DNA of 64,000 bases from Pezicula radicicola (GCA_003008705.1 PDUO01000037.1:431765-495764); one strand, 5' to 3'. Shown: positions 21,640 through 33,579, counted from the stretch's first letter. Numbers and translations are program-made. The notes: generated from the letters alone by a model not told the origin.

Positions 21640-21812
21640 CTCGAGCACAATATATGGGAAATTGAATGAGAGTCTGAATTGTCTGTTTCTGAAAAATGAG
21701 AGGGAGGCAGTAGGCCTTTATATACTGAGGCTGAGCATCAATTGGAGCCTGATTCCCATACAAAATAAGGCATTCCGGATGCAGCGGCATTTCGCTTAGA
21801 GCGCTACAATTG
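21640..21812 (-). repeat. Dispersed repeat copy A (about 170 bp), partner at 40003
   Basis: Read on the minus strand, this segment matches 40003-40175 of the plus strand over nearly its whole length. Shared landmarks are TGTAGCGCTCTA, ATGCCGCTGCATCC, ATTTTGTAT, AGTATATAAAGGCCTACTG, CTCATTTTT, CAGACAATTCAGACT, CATTCAATTTCC and ATATTGTG. Each copy carries a strong TATA box. Termini and target duplications are not clear, so the element class is unknown; it could be part of an LTR or a promoter-bearing non-autonomous element. Confidence 0.8.
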
Positions 21813-23280
21813 AAAACGGGGGTTGCCGGAGGCCGGAGCGAAAAGCCTGAAAAAGAAATTATAGTCTAAAATGAGGATCTACTAAACACTTGACGAAAAT
21901 GGGCCTCAATAGCTGACAACTTGTTAGCAGCGTAAATGTATTGTAAAATCTGCTTCTAAGATGATTATAATACAAGAAACTCAAGACGCCACCGGTCTAT
22001 ATTCTATACTGTTACCGGCTAATATTACCACCATATTAACGACGCTAAATATTTTATTAAATTTAGGGTAGAAGCATTCTGTTTAGTATTTTACATCAGA
22101 AATTAAAGTGTTCTTCATTGCTAGACATCCGTAAAATATTCAGAGGTGAAATTGTGCTACTTTATTAGTTCTTGTTAGTACAGGTAGATACTAGTTATTC
22201 ACGTATAGAAAAGACTTTCACCGTTAGTTTAGTCACTTTCTAGAACTAAGGGGACTGTATATACCTATAATCGTTGCCTTAGATAAAAATCATTTAAAGT
22301 TATATTTGCCTAAGGCTAATATCAACCTCGTAGTAGACCGGATACGCACAGGCTATAGTGCACGTGCTCCCGAGATTAAGTTATAATATAATAAGCGCGA
22401 GTCTTGGCGTAAATAGGAGTCTTAGACATAACTACAGAGATATTCGCAGCAAGTTGTTCGAAGAGTATTTTACCTGCTGCTTTCTATATCTATTATTCAC
22501 TACCTCGCCTCCCCTATCCTTTACTCCCTTCCTTTATTCTTCTCTAAACAACCTCCAGACTACTTTTACACTGTAAATCTTGAAATCAAGAATAAAGCCA
22601 AGGCCGCTTATCACTTAGTTTTAATTCGCAGCCTGTTATAAACCACAAGTCAACCAAGCAGTCAACTTCAAGTACTCTCCATCCTCTAATACTTGATCGT
22701 CTGCAATAATTCAAGGCTTCGCTTTCTGTCGTTAACACTGCCTGCACAAGCCATTTAACCACCTAACCCCATTAATAGCAGCAACATCTGCAGTCTATTT
22801 GTCGCTTTCGCTATTAGCCAAAACTAGCGAGGCAAAGGGACTGAATCTCACTATTATCTTCGCTGCGTGGAAAGATTCACCTTATCCTATTTTGAACCTC
22901 TGTCTTGGATCTGTAGGAGGTTAAGATTAGTTTAAACCAATGTTACAACCACCCCTACAAAGCTAGTCGCGTGCCAGCAGTAAAATATCACATCACCAAA
23001 GTCTCAAACTGGAATGGAACAACGCTAAAGCTCTAATCAAAATCGAGGCTTATCGTGTAAGGTGCTCATGATATTATGGAAGGAAGGGTACCTAGGAACC
23101 AAGCCCAAGAAAAGCTATATTTAAAACTCAAGGGGTTCTCCAAATTCGAAATAAAGGCTTCAACTGGCCAGTTTATTTTTGCGGCTCTAACCTTCAAAAA
23201 TACGGCCCGACCTTCAAAAGGAGACAGAGTGTTGGCCCCTTATTATCCTGTACGGCCTCGAGAATGTTAACGCTGGAACA

Positions 23281-23712
23281 ATGGTACTTGGACGGGAACC
23301 CGACAGCAGCCCGAACCCATTTGTCAAAAGAGTTGATCTCACACTTGTAATAGATAGTGATGATGGTCATGATAAAATTTTGCCGTTGGACGAAGAAGCA
23401 ATATTAGTCAGCACAGACTTAGCAAATTCCGACGAAATTGAAAGTATCTATAGAGACAGTCCTGTTGAAGTGTCTACCTGGCTAGACACTATCAATGATA
23501 TTTATGGGTCTAGCAATAGTAGAAGCAAGAAATTTACCGAAATCTTCACATCAACACCTCTATATATTCTTATCCAGTCCGTCGTTGACCGTCCAAATCG
23601 GTATATAGGTGATGGAGAGGTCTGGTTCGATTTGAGAAGAGACACACATAAGAATTGGGATTCCAGAGAGAGAGAATCTTCTGTCGTAAGGTCGTCCTCT
23701 AGCTTGAGGTAA
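23281..23712 (+). CDS. Hypothetical acidic protein (143 residues)
   Basis: An ATG-initiated open frame whose product is acidic and lacks recognisable domains. Features seen are VDLTLVIDSDDGHDKILPLD near the start and a Ser-rich, Arg-rich end. It stands alone in a repeat-rich region; a 64-codon frame at 23076-23270 ends ten bases before it. I do not recognise a family. It could be a chance frame or a fragment of an eroded element. Confidence 0.2.
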   Translation: MVLGREPDSSPNPFVKRVDLTLVIDSDDGHDKILPLDEEAILVSTDLANSDEIESIYRDSPVEVSTWLDTINDIYGSSNSRSKKFTEIFTSTPLYILIQSVVDRPNRYIGDGEVWFDLRRDTHKNWDSRERESSVVRSSSSLR

Positions 23713-25573
23713 CTAAAGGAAAATGCGGTAGTCGACGTCAAGGTAGTAGAGAAGTCGGTTGAAATCCTTATTAGAACGACCATCCGCAAGGTTTCTAGTA
23801 AACGAAAGGCCAGGGAGTACAATTCGTGTCGTGATTGGTGTTGCAACGTTCTGGTAGGTTGGTTAGTTGGAAGCAAATGTAGCGTTAGTCGGTAAGGATT
23901 TTCGCGTTTCACGAACTCTAAAGAGCAATTAGCAAGTGGCTCTACGTAGTTAATACCGATTAGTTAGAAAGCGTTGATTTTTGCTAGTGGTTTAGAATCG
24001 CTAGCAATTTTTTCTCAAATCGCCTAATAAAAGTAGTTCTAACAAATAATAGAAACTAAATTCAAAAGTTAAGATCAAAATCTACTTCTAATATCCTACG
24101 CAACGCGCCTCTTTATTGAGGGGGTGTTGACTAGTGACATCCAATCAACCGGCGCCGCCTTCTTAAGGTAAACAACTTTACTAAATCTAAAGCTTGCCTC
24201 GGATCTCTAAGGTTCTCCTACTTTGGTGGAATCATAACCAACAAAGAAAGTCTGCACTGCTTCCTGTGAGATTAATCGTATCAACGAGACGGATTGGGTG
24301 TTTATAGACTTTTAAGGTAGTGGGCGATAGAGTGGGGAGATAGGGACTCGAGAGAGTGGATTTTACAGGTTATTGGCGGTTTGTGCGTCTGAATGGAGGC
24401 TAAAGGCGTGCGAAGGGGCGGCCTCGGTCACCGGTGAGGTATTGATAGGAAATTAGGTGATTCTCCTGTTAGAACTAAGTCGGTCGGTAGCAATTAGCAC
24501 AGAATTAAAGAGGAAGGCTAATGGAACGAAGACCCGCTAAAAGTGTAATGTAAGGTGTAAGGCTGTATATAGAATTAAGTACGCAAGCGACCAGCAGCCC
24601 GGAACTAGTATATGAGCCGATACATAAAAGTATTATCACTAGTCCAACCCAATGCTCCAAAAGCAGCTGCTAGGGCAACGGATATTCAAATATCGGTTGC
24701 GCGTATCGTTTGTTCAAGTCATATGTAAGAGAGCAACCGCAGTATTCGATACTACTATCATTTAGGAAAATTGTTACACCAAATCTTTTCATTAAGAGGG
24801 GAAGCTGTGATGCCCTAACTGATATACAATTATTAGTATATATGTACACAAGAGTTTTAAAGGGTCATATATCAGGACCTGTAGTGTCCTTGAACGGGGT
24901 TGCTTCTATAAATTCTAAAGCTCTGTACAGGTATTGGCAGCGACAATGTTCGTCCACCTCTAGCAAGATCGCGTCTACGCTAGTAGCTCTATTACCCCTT
25001 CCTGACACTTATTCTTCACTGGCCTAAATCCCTTTAGAGCTCGCGTAACTATTGCAGCTATGCTGCAGCCACGTTATATCTTCTATGCTTCAAATTTTGC
25101 AGCCTATCTCTAGCTAAATTAGGGGTTAGGTCCAAAGATTACAAACCGCTTTTTCATCATTGCCAAAGCATAGGGCCTTTGCGCACACTGTAAATTATTT
25201 TATCTGCTGGGAATATAGTACGGAACTATCAAGGTTCCGTAAGCGAGCCAAGTAGCCGAGGACTACTTATATCGTAGCATTCTTTTCTTTTCCGTATCAT
25301 CAATCTATCAATCAATTATTATAATACAAATCAGTTCTACCTATATTCCTACGAGTATACTCACCCTGGTGATCCCAACATTATCAAAGCCTATCATTCC
25401 CGAAATCGCTTAAGGGGTGCTTTCGAGTTGCGTAAGGATAAGTTTGAATCGGACAACGATCTCTTTCTTGGATCGAGAAAGGGTTCGAAAGGTTCACTTC
25501 AAAGTGAGTAATGAACCTGGAGAGTTTCTGGGCGTTTCTGGACTTGTTGAGTTGGGAAATATTAGCTCACATG
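23713..25573. other. Gene-free, eroded DNA
   Basis: No supported gene. At 24675-24702 there is a small imperfect hairpin (arms GCAACGGATATT and AATATCGGTTGC, one mismatch). Open frames such as 24710-25027 lack an ATG and any family features. Confidence 0.4.
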
Positions 25574-25807
25574 TTACAGGCGTCTAGGTGCTCTTGAATT
25601 GATCGATATTGGAGCTTGCTCCAACGTTCGCTTTGCTTCTTCTATGGTGAATGCGTGAAATTCGGCGTAGTTGATCTGTATGGTGCGATAAGGCATGACT
25701 CGATTGGTGATAGTGTCTTCACCAACGTGCCCTGCTACCTGCTGTGGTTGCTGCAGCATTCCATTGGTCATTCCAGGAGCCAACCTAGCTGTTGGAGATG
25801 AATTCAT
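25574..25807 (-). CDS. Hypothetical small protein (77 residues)
   Basis: An ATG at 25807 opens a 77-codon frame beginning MNSSPTARLAPGMTNGMLQQ and ending in a basic tail. Gln/Pro-rich near the start; no signal peptide or membrane segment. I do not recognise it. It lies about 400 bp downstream of the F-box gene on the same strand but shows no link to it. It may be spurious. Confidence 0.2.
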   Translation of the reverse strand: MNSSPTARLAPGMTNGMLQQPQQVAGHVGEDTITNRVMPYRTIQINYAEFHAFTIEEAKRTLEQAPISINSRAPRRL

Positions 25808-26203
25808 TATAAAACTCCCCACTCATACCTTATGGGCTTGCAAGAACTACACAATTATTGCTGCTAACCATGAGAGCTACGCGTTCCTGACAGAGTTATC
25901 CTTGTCAACACCCTGAGAGCTCAAAATCACCAAAATCAACGTGGCTTCTACGAGTACCTCGTCAACTATACCCCACCATCACAACTACTTATAGACCTGC
26001 CGCACGTATCGTTCGTTCCAGCCATGCCAGGGAACAGCCATTATACCGTGGACCAATACCTCGCATTGGATATATTGTCATGCTATATCTCTTCATTATT
26101 TGAGTCGTGATTAATCCCAACTCGGATGAGTTTTGATGGATAAATTTCGTCACGTAACTGGCCTCCTAGTGTGGTGGGGATGCATTGGCCAACCCTCGGA
26201 CTG

Positions 26204-27429
26204 CTAAAAGATGTTGCAGCAGGGGCGTCGTGCGTACTCGTGCCGGAAGTCTGAAAGAAGTGTATAACTCGGCGTTTCTCTCTGGCGTTGAATCTGATAT
26301 GTAATTGTTAGCCCGTAAGTACCCAAGAGATTCGAAGGACAACTACCACGACCACTTGATTTTGTTTCGCTCTGAATTCTTTTGATGGCATGGGCAACTT
26401 TCGTGGCGAAACACTCAGCTGGCAGTAGATTTGTGTAATTGAAGTCTGCCTCCCATGTCCAAGCAGAGTTAAGGCACATAGCCTCTACAAAAACTTCCCA
26501 GACCTCCATATTTGAGAGCAATGAGTAAATACCTCCAGGCGATATTAGCTCCTTCTGAGGTGACTCTTCGTAGATTATTCGTATGGTTAAAGTTGACAAT
26601 ACCAACTTTGACTTTGGAAACGGAATACTATCCCAATCTAGATTCTTCGCGAGGTCCAGATGCAGATGGTTGATTGGCCTTTGTCCATCTAAGGATGCAA
26701 TACGACAACCCAAGGGATAGGATGGGTCAGCGTAGCAGTTGAGTTTCTCCTGTAATTATTAGTTGACTGAGCACAGTTGTGTAGTCTATTAAGCTTTTAC
26801 TTACAGGTAGTATAACTGTGTCTAACCTAGGCAATTGTGACAACAATCTGTCCAAATCCATTGCGTCCAGACCAAAGCTACGTCCCCGGGCTCTGTCTTC
26901 ACATTTGACTAGGTATGAAATATACCAAGTATGTACAACGCCTTCTGTAGTGCCAGTAGCTGTAGCCAAGGCTTGCATCGTTCGCTTCTCTGGTTGCTGA
27001 TTGAGGTGCGAAAGCTGGACAAAGAGCCAGCGGTTCAGATTAGTGTCGGAGTGAAGCACTTTTGCAGTGACTACCAACGTGTGAATGAGTGGCAAAATCC
27101 TAGGTGTCTCTGAAAGTCTGGTATACGAGTTAGCTAAATAAAATGTTGTAGAACATGACTGCAGTCTGGGCTACGCACTTATGAGCACCGTAGACAATAT
27201 CTACGGTAACAGTTCTGAATAATAACCGGCTCGCTGCTTCTTCAAAACTTCTACTTACAAGTCGCAATGTTTCAAGATCATACGTATTGAGATGATCGGT
27301 TACGCCCGCCAGGACTTCAGCGGGCATTGTAATAATACAACACGTGCCTGAAAGTCTGTTACGAATTCTGCTGGAGCGACGCAACATTCTGGTGGCAGAC
27401 ATCTGGTCTTCATAGTCGTCTGATCGCAT
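26204..27429 (-). CDS. F-box domain protein
   Basis: Three exons on the minus strand: 27429-27179, 27117-26805 and 26749-26204. Introns are 61 bp (GTGCGT donor, CTAAC branch, CCAG acceptor) and 55 bp (GTAAGT donor, TTACAG acceptor), and all phases close to give 369 residues. The N-terminal F-box occupies about residues 35-74 (MPAEVLAGVTDHLNTYDLET, then LRLVSRSFEEAASRLLFRTV). The rest is a divergent fungal F-box C-terminal region without clear leucine-rich repeats, with PRLDTVILP-like strands. F-box proteins recruit substrates to SCF ubiquitin ligases; the target here is unknown. The first 34 residues are Arg-rich. An alternative start at the F-box methionine itself (residue 35) is possible. 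Confidence 0.8.
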
Positions 27430-28201
27430 GCGAGCCTGAGGTCTGGTAAAGAACGGGTGGGATTTTTGCAGAGAAAGAAGAATGGATTGGGATTTGTCTC
27501 GGAGGACGAGAAGATATCCTACTGTACTAAAGATTAGCGTTGCTCGTGATCGCGGTCGGGTGGAGGGGAGGTCATCGCCGACGGGATATGGAAGGTACGT
27601 ACTTGGCCATCTCGGTGCAGAACAGCGACACCTGTTCTGGCCAGTCGGCCTGTCCGCTCTGCCGACCGACTTTTACACCAACTAACGAACCTGACCATCG
27701 CAATTATCATCATTATCATTATCATCCGCAAATTTGTTCCCCTGCGTAACCAGCCAGGCCATGTCGAGGATGATTCGCCTTGCGAAACGCTGCTACTGTG
27801 AAGGCCGTACTCGTGAGTAGGTCAGTATAATATCACCAAATGGTGCTTGTAAACAATAAAACTTGTGTGTAACATTACTCAGCAAAGCGTGAAAGACCTC
27901 AATGTTCTGCAATCGACCTTGATGTGCTTACACACAGAGTCTATAGCCAACAAACCTACTGGGAATGCAGACAAAGAAGATGTGCTGACTTGTCCAATAC
28001 AACTCTTACTACGAAGTCGGTAATATGGATGGAGAAATATCGCATATAAAAGATATATAAACAATGCAAACCTAGAGTGAAGCTCATGTGTGTGTGTGTG
28101 TTGTAAAACTACTTCGCAGAGTCCAGAAGGGTTGATGGCTGGCGTTAGTTCCTGATTCGGCTTAGCGAGGTACAGAACAGTCCAGTACCTTACTTGTGGA
28201 A
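27430..28201. other. Intergenic upstream of F-box gene
   Basis: No gene is supported. A short CATTAT/CATC microsatellite lies at about 27702-27726 and a (TG)n run near 28088-28101. Confidence 0.4.
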
Positions 28202-28387
28202 GACAGCAGAATTATTAGTGAGTGAAAGAAATGGAACGGGGGTAAGTTGTGCACTCACCGCCCGCTTAGAACTCTATAGCAGAACAAGATGCACTGTTTT
28301 TCACCCTGCTCAAACCTCCTATAAAGGCGGTGAGTGCAATATCTTATCCCCGTTCAATTTCTTTCACTCACCAATAATTCTGCTTTC
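28202..28387. mobile_element. MITE-like element with about 60-bp terminal inverted repeats
   Basis: The left arm starts GACAGCAGAATTATTAGTGA and runs to about 28262 (GCACTCACCGCC). The right arm (28325-28387) is its reverse complement with only scattered mismatches and one small length difference. The middle is only about 60 bp and non-coding. The whole could fold into one long hairpin. No transposase is encoded, so mobilisation would need a trans-acting enzyme. A target-site duplication is not clear at the outer edges. Confidence 0.8.
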
Positions 28388-28620
28388 GCTCCATCTACGC
28401 TAAAATCCTATTTTTCTAGTATAGCTTACACTTCTAATCTTACTGTATTTTAAGATCAGGATATCAAATAATCAGCTTTGAGAAACCACGTCTGACAAGC
28501 TTTTGAGCTACAGTATCTCCAGTCCCTTTGGTGTTGTGAATTGCATTTTCGTGATTGCGGCACCAGCACGCAGGTACTTCTTGGTGATGGATGGGATTTA
28601 CTTAAGCACGTGAGAACGTA

Positions 28621-28740
28621 CAGGGGCTAAGTTATTGCAGACCGCCTTCGCAGTGATACACTAGTTTGCGCTTAGAACACATCCTGTAGCAATATTTTGC
28701 TGGGCAAAACCCAAAGCGGTCTACAATAACTTAGCCCCTG
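28621..28740. mobile_element. Second MITE-like element, 120 bp, 25-bp terminal inverted repeats
   Basis: Ends are CAGGGGCTAAGTTATTGCAG (28621 on) and its inverted copy finishing TTAGCCCCTG at 28740; 24 of 25 arm positions pair. The left flank is TA, as for Tc1/mariner-pogo insertions, but the right flank reads GA, so the target duplication has decayed or was never TA. Non-coding interior. It differs in sequence from the neighbouring inverted-repeat element at 28202. Confidence 0.8.
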
Positions 28741-29527
28741 GACGAAGTACTGGATCTTGGAAGCCCCATTGCAAATCACGACTCGGTTGCGCCAACTGCA
28801 AAAGAAGAAGGGTGAAGGTGAGACCACCGATCAAGATGGCGGAACCAAATTAACTGAATAGACAGTGCGACGAGAGGAACCTCGCTGGCAACAACTGTAT
28901 TCGGCATTCCATACGTACTTGCAGCTATCCGGCTCCCTCCCCAAATAGCATCTCTTGCAGTAGTGCTACTCCAGATCCTCATCTCGAGCAAGTACCATCA
29001 CGTCCGCAGGTAACCCTAACCCGTTCAAAATGCTGGTTCAGTCTTCGGATGAGACCCAATTGCCGTGGAGTTGGTGCATAATTACTACACAGCAACCTGC
29101 TACACACTCTCGGAAGAGCCAACGCTTCAGACCTTTTATCAAATCGACATTCCAAAAACTGGCTTCTCGCAAAAGCATGTCCTCCATGTCATCCTAGGCC
29201 CCTCAGCAATTCATGTGGCTCGTTTCAGACTGATAACGACCCAAACCCAAGTCCAGCCTTTTGCATGAAGGAAATCCTCCATTGCTGTTCCCAACGTTAC
29301 CGAAGGAATGAGCTGGAGGTCAGGTATACATGGAGTCTCAGCCAATCAATCAAGTTGATCAAGTCTTCCATCTCAGCTTGAATTGCTAATGAAATTTGTG
29401 TTAGAAGAGCTTGATTTGGTCGAATTGTTACATAATCAAGCTGATCAATTAAGTACCTGGAACTTGACTGATTGTTGCCAACTGTGATGGTATCAATACC
29501 GCTTAATTATTAACGCGAAGCTATCGC
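28741..29527. other. Intergenic with telomere-like dimer
   Basis: GGTAACCCTAACCC at 29009-29022 is two units of the fungal telomere repeat (TTAGGG on the other strand). No gene is seen; small frames here lack family features. Confidence 0.4.
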
Positions 29528-31768
29528 TTATCGTATGGTCACTGTGTGTCTTCCCCTTTTGTTCTGGATGAACTCGTCTATACAAACTCCTATAATCTTG
29601 TACTGACCCATGGGGTGGTTTCTGCATATCAGTAAGTTCCCGGAGCCTCCGGTTTCCACGTAACCGTAGTCTCTCATCGAATCCATGATACCGTGGGTGA
29701 ATTCTTCTCTCACCAGAGCCCTGCCCCTGGGCCACGGTAGCTTGGGGATTACGGGCTTGTGAACTTTTGTGCTCCTGCAGCTGTAGGAATAAGACTTGTG
29801 GGAGTCGACATCGCCTTCGGACGCTACCAGGTTAAAGGCCCTTCCTACGTCTCCGACCTGCACCAAGCCCAGTCCGTCTTTCAAAACTATCCTGTCTTCG
29901 TCTAAGGTCGCTGAGGCGCCGCCGAGGGAGCTCCCCTGCACTGCGGTTACGGCTTCAAATATTAACGAAAAAGGAGCAACTATCGTGCACCCGCAATTCA
30001 CGCGGACTTCGCACGAAATGCTCGCCGTGCTTTCGTTCTCGAGGCGGGATCCGCAGTCGTATATTTCTCCCATTCTGTAGTTCATCGACCTGTTATGGAC
30101 CCTGAAGTCGAAGGGCTTTGGCTTTTCCCAATCAGTGCCGCTCACGCATCTATCTATCCACTCCGCGGGCTTCGCATTGGGGTCGCTGATGTGCCAATAT
30201 GGTTGGAGCTTGTCGAGCAGCCTCCTCCTGTACTTGACGACGTCGCAGCCGGGGTCCATGATGCTTCCCAAGATCGTCGCACATTGCACTAGTATCCTGC
30301 CCGTCTCGTCCCCGACCACGTTCCTGGGTTGATCGTGGGTGGGTATCGGCTCGCTGCTGAAGACGCCGGTTTTCACTTCCTTCCCACAGTTGCAGCCCTT
30401 GAAGATGAACTGGAAGCCTCTGTTCTTCTGGTTGAGCAGGATCTTCATGTATTTCCGCGGGACCCCATTAATGCCGGTCATCGCTGTTGCCTTCGCCAGG
30501 CCCCTTTGTTTCAGACGTCCCAAGTTGACTACCGCAGCAAAGCAGTCGGTAGTCAAGAGCTTGCTGTGATTTGCTACCACCGGTATCCAGTCACACTCTC
30601 CCCTCTCTCCGCTGCTTATCGCGAGCTTAGTCCACGCGTGCCCCGTCTTGATGGACAGCTGCTTAAAGAAAGCGAACGAGATCCTTTCTATGTCTTCTCC
30701 CATCATCTCCCTCTCTACCTCCTCTGGGGTAAAAAGCCCGCTGAAGACGCCTAGGAGCCCCCTGAAGATGTCTCTCCTCTTCTCGCACTCCCGCGGCCTT
30801 ATGGAGATGGCCGAGAATATGTTGCTTATTCCCTTATGGTTCTCGTACCACCAGGAAGGACCCCCATTTATGATATCCGTCCTCGCGCAGCTAATCCCCT
30901 TGACCTGCGTCTGCAGGCTATCGAGGGACAGGCAATCCTCCTGTATTATCCTCAGGATCGCGTTGACCGATGCCGTTCTCAGGACTCTGGAGGTCACTAT
31001 CCACGCCTGTAGCTTGTACGCCTTATCCTTGGAGTCTGTGGCCAGGTCCATCCAGGTATCGAGCTCTCCTATACAAGATAAGCTCTCGTCGTTTATTCCA
31101 TACATGGTTATGTTCTTTCCGAGTAGCATTTCCTGGAACGTCCACACCCTGGAGAAGTACAAATTGTTGAACAGCGACCTAACTCGGCTGATGCACGTCG
31201 AGTAGCAGTTCAGCACGCCCATGTCGATGGCGGCAGACCTCACCATTGAGCCGTCCATGGGGAAGGTCCATTTCGTGTTCGCCCACGTGGACAGGCGCTT
31301 GGTCGAGTTCTCAGTCAGCATGGCCTCCGAGGCGAGCGCCGCCCCGCCCATATGGGATAGTATGTGGTCGATGAACTTCAGATTGTCCACAATGTCCTGC
31401 GGGTTCCACACCTCATCCATGTCCATCAGGATGTAGCACTTGCGAGCGCTCTTGTAGTACTCGTACATCTTGGGTATCTCAACGGCCAACTCCTTCTCGT
31501 CGTCCTGGTTTAGGCACACGCAGTCAACCCACAAATACTGCACGTTATCCTTGATCATCAACCTCTTGATGTCTTTTAACTTCTTATCGGATATCTCCAC
31601 GTTCCAGTTTACGCCATCTATTCCGCAGTTGTATGGTTGTGTCTTCACGCCCCACGTGTAGGTGATTATGTCAAAACGATCCACCCTGTGAGCAGGATCG
31701 CGGGTGTCGAAGACCTCAAAGTGGCCGTTGGTGTGGCCGAGGAGCCTCGAGGGGAGGACTGATGCCAT
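29528..31768 (-). CDS. Divergent HET domain protein, large, intact, GC-rich
   Basis: An intronless ORF; the ATG at 31768 gives 746 residues (an upstream in-frame TTG would add 32 hydrophobic residues but is unlikely to be used). HET blocks are divergent but in order: ITYTWGV (35-41), YLWVDCVCLNQDDEKELAVE (78-97) and LYFSRVWTFQEMLLGKNITM (203-222). The tail contains EEFTHGIMDSM, matching the HGIMDGE motif of the other HET genes. The long middle part holds a GCNCGK cysteine knot-like stretch and a CGSRL...CEVRVNCGCTIV segment. Codon third positions are markedly richer in G and C than in neighbouring genes, and there is no trace of RIP. Flanks on both sides are gene-free for about 2 kb and each contains a telomere-like dimer. 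Probable allorecognition or cell-death factor. Confidence 0.82.
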   Translation of the reverse strand: MASVLPSRLLGHTNGHFEVFDTRDPAHRVDRFDIITYTWGVKTQPYNCGIDGVNWNVEISDKKLKDIKRLMIKDNVQYLWVDCVCLNQDDEKELAVEIPKMYEYYKSARKCYILMDMDEVWNPQDIVDNLKFIDHILSHMGGAALASEAMLTENSTKRLSTWANTKWTFPMDGSMVRSAAIDMGVLNCYSTCISRVRSLFNNLYFSRVWTFQEMLLGKNITMYGINDESLSCIGELDTWMDLATDSKDKAYKLQAWIVTSRVLRTASVNAILRIIQEDCLSLDSLQTQVKGISCARTDIINGGPSWWYENHKGISNIFSAISIRPRECEKRRDIFRGLLGVFSGLFTPEEVEREMMGEDIERISFAFFKQLSIKTGHAWTKLAISSGERGECDWIPVVANHSKLLTTDCFAAVVNLGRLKQRGLAKATAMTGINGVPRKYMKILLNQKNRGFQFIFKGCNCGKEVKTGVFSSEPIPTHDQPRNVVGDETGRILVQCATILGSIMDPGCDVVKYRRRLLDKLQPYWHISDPNAKPAEWIDRCVSGTDWEKPKPFDFRVHNRSMNYRMGEIYDCGSRLENESTASISCEVRVNCGCTIVAPFSLIFEAVTAVQGSSLGGASATLDEDRIVLKDGLGLVQVGDVGRAFNLVASEGDVDSHKSYSYSCRSTKVHKPVIPKLPWPRGRALVREEFTHGIMDSMRDYGYVETGGSGNLLICRNHPMGQYKIIGVCIDEFIQNKRGRHTVTIR

Positions 31769-33579
31769 GGCGAAGCTCGTATTGGAAGAAGTGCACCTGT
31801 CTAAGTAAAAATATCGAATCCCAATGCTGGATAGGATACTGACTATGATGCTACAAAGAAACAAGGTTTCTAGCCTCAGTCTAAGGTGGACAAGACTGTA
31901 TTAGTATACCTATCATAAAGAAACAGAGTTCTACGGTCAGGCTGCAGGCACTCTAACAGGAGCAGCACTGCAGACGCCCAAGCGCCACAGCGCTTCGGGG
32001 TCGGTCTGGGCCGTGCCATTCTCGCTAGACGATAGGCTAGGCGCGTCTGCATTGTATGACAAGACGGTATTGGCAATACGAAGTAGGCTTGGCATTGATT
32101 CCGATTCGTGCTGCGTATGTAGGCGTGCCGTCCTATGTCAAAGGTCTCCTGCGGATTGTGCCGTCATCGTTGATCGACGGCAGCCTAATTCGGTTCTTTC
32201 CTCGATCGAGTGAAGGATGCAGTCCTCTGTGAGCCATCATCTGGAAAGTGTACTCACGTGATTAAGCGTGTTCCAAATGCTGCGAAGAAGTACCTTCTCG
32301 CTCCAGACGGAATCACGAAATTACAATCTATAGTAGATAAAAATTTGAAAGAATACTAAAGATGCTGTTAGTGGAAGTGATGAATGGTAGAATCTCCAAT
32401 ATTTAGCCTTAGAAATGGATGATTATAGGTTATTCGTTATTCATGAGGGAAACAAGATTTAGATGCAGAGATAGTCAGGGAGAGAATAGGTAATTTTAGA
32501 ACTGCAATAGCGAAATTGATTAAGGAACGAACCAAAAATATCTTAGCTTATGTGAATACGAGATTATCTATCTATTAGTTGTGTTCGGAATCTATTTGCC
32601 AAAGTACCTTGGTCTTGTTTCTGCACGTGGGGCATTTCGTCTCGCAGGGATAGGGGTTATAGGAGAATAAATGGGTATTTTCTGTCAGTACGTAACAAGG
32701 CTAAACGAGAAATATCAGCCACTACTACGTACATCGTTTTGCGGCATCTTGTATAGCCTGATCTTCACTCGGCGGGCCTGCGTGCAGGTAATGAACGCCA
32801 ATACAACAACGGCGAGCAAGTTGGTGCGGTAACCCTAACCCTCTGTGGACCTGTTAATGAAGTGCTTTGCTTCGTAAGCTGAACCACCGAGGACTTGGAC
32901 TTATTATCCATGTCGAACGGAACAATGCACATAATGGATTCTCGAACGTCCAAAGTTAATCCATCAAGTCAGGTTAATCCTAAGCGCAATCCTCTTCCTC
33001 GTCTTCCAAATAGAATCGAATCAGGTCAAGTCAAGTTGTTGTAGGATTCATACAAGGGAGGACACACAGTTTCAGGGTGCCGTCGTTCAGCGGTGTATTA
33101 TTTCAGATATACAAGAAGGGGTGGAATTCATACAAAATCACATACAAAAGAGAGCTGTTTGTTATTATCAAGATGCTACAGCGTGGACTATTCACATACT
33201 TCTTCAGGGGTGTGTTAAATATAGTGAATATATGGGAATAGTCATGTGACCGTTACAACAAGTAGGCCCATTCCCACATAGCTCCACACAGAACACAATA
33301 CGACCACATTGCCACCCACATGTTGCCCCAAGTAACCTTGCAATTAAACATAAGATCATATCTATAAAGTAGAAGATAGATAACACAAAGATTGTAATAG
33401 CAACAGCGAACTCTATTAAGGAGATAGAATTATTAGCTTTTGTTTAGTTCGTTGTTCTTTGAGCGCAATTTACTTTCTCGAAAATAAGGCATTGTTTTCT
33501 TGATTGCACTTCAGATTTTGCAATAGACTCCTAACTGTAAGAAAAAGCACTTTAGGTATCTACTTAACGCCTTGCAATG
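31769..33579. other. Gene-free flank of the large HET gene
   Basis: No gene is supported. GGTAACCCTAACCCT at 32828-32842 is a second telomere-like dimer, in the same orientation as the one at 29009. Confidence 0.45.

Larger units (their letters stand above)
20426..23280. other. Repeat-rich, gene-poor stretch
   Basis: Holds copy 2 of the GFA-flanking direct repeat (20773-20832) and one copy of a dispersed TATA-bearing repeat (21640-21812). The remainder (20870-21540, 21840-23050) has scattered stops in all frames and looks like eroded repeat DNA. No gene can be supported. A 64-codon ATG frame at 23076-23270 ends just before the hypothetical ORF at 23281. Confidence 0.45.

Noticed and set aside
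29009..29022. True internal telomere array
   Set aside because: Only two units are present at each site, too few to be more than a suggestive motif.
29796..31661. Several long plus-strand open frames
   Set aside because: They are antisense shadows of the GC-rich HET gene on the minus strand, which has clear HET motifs.
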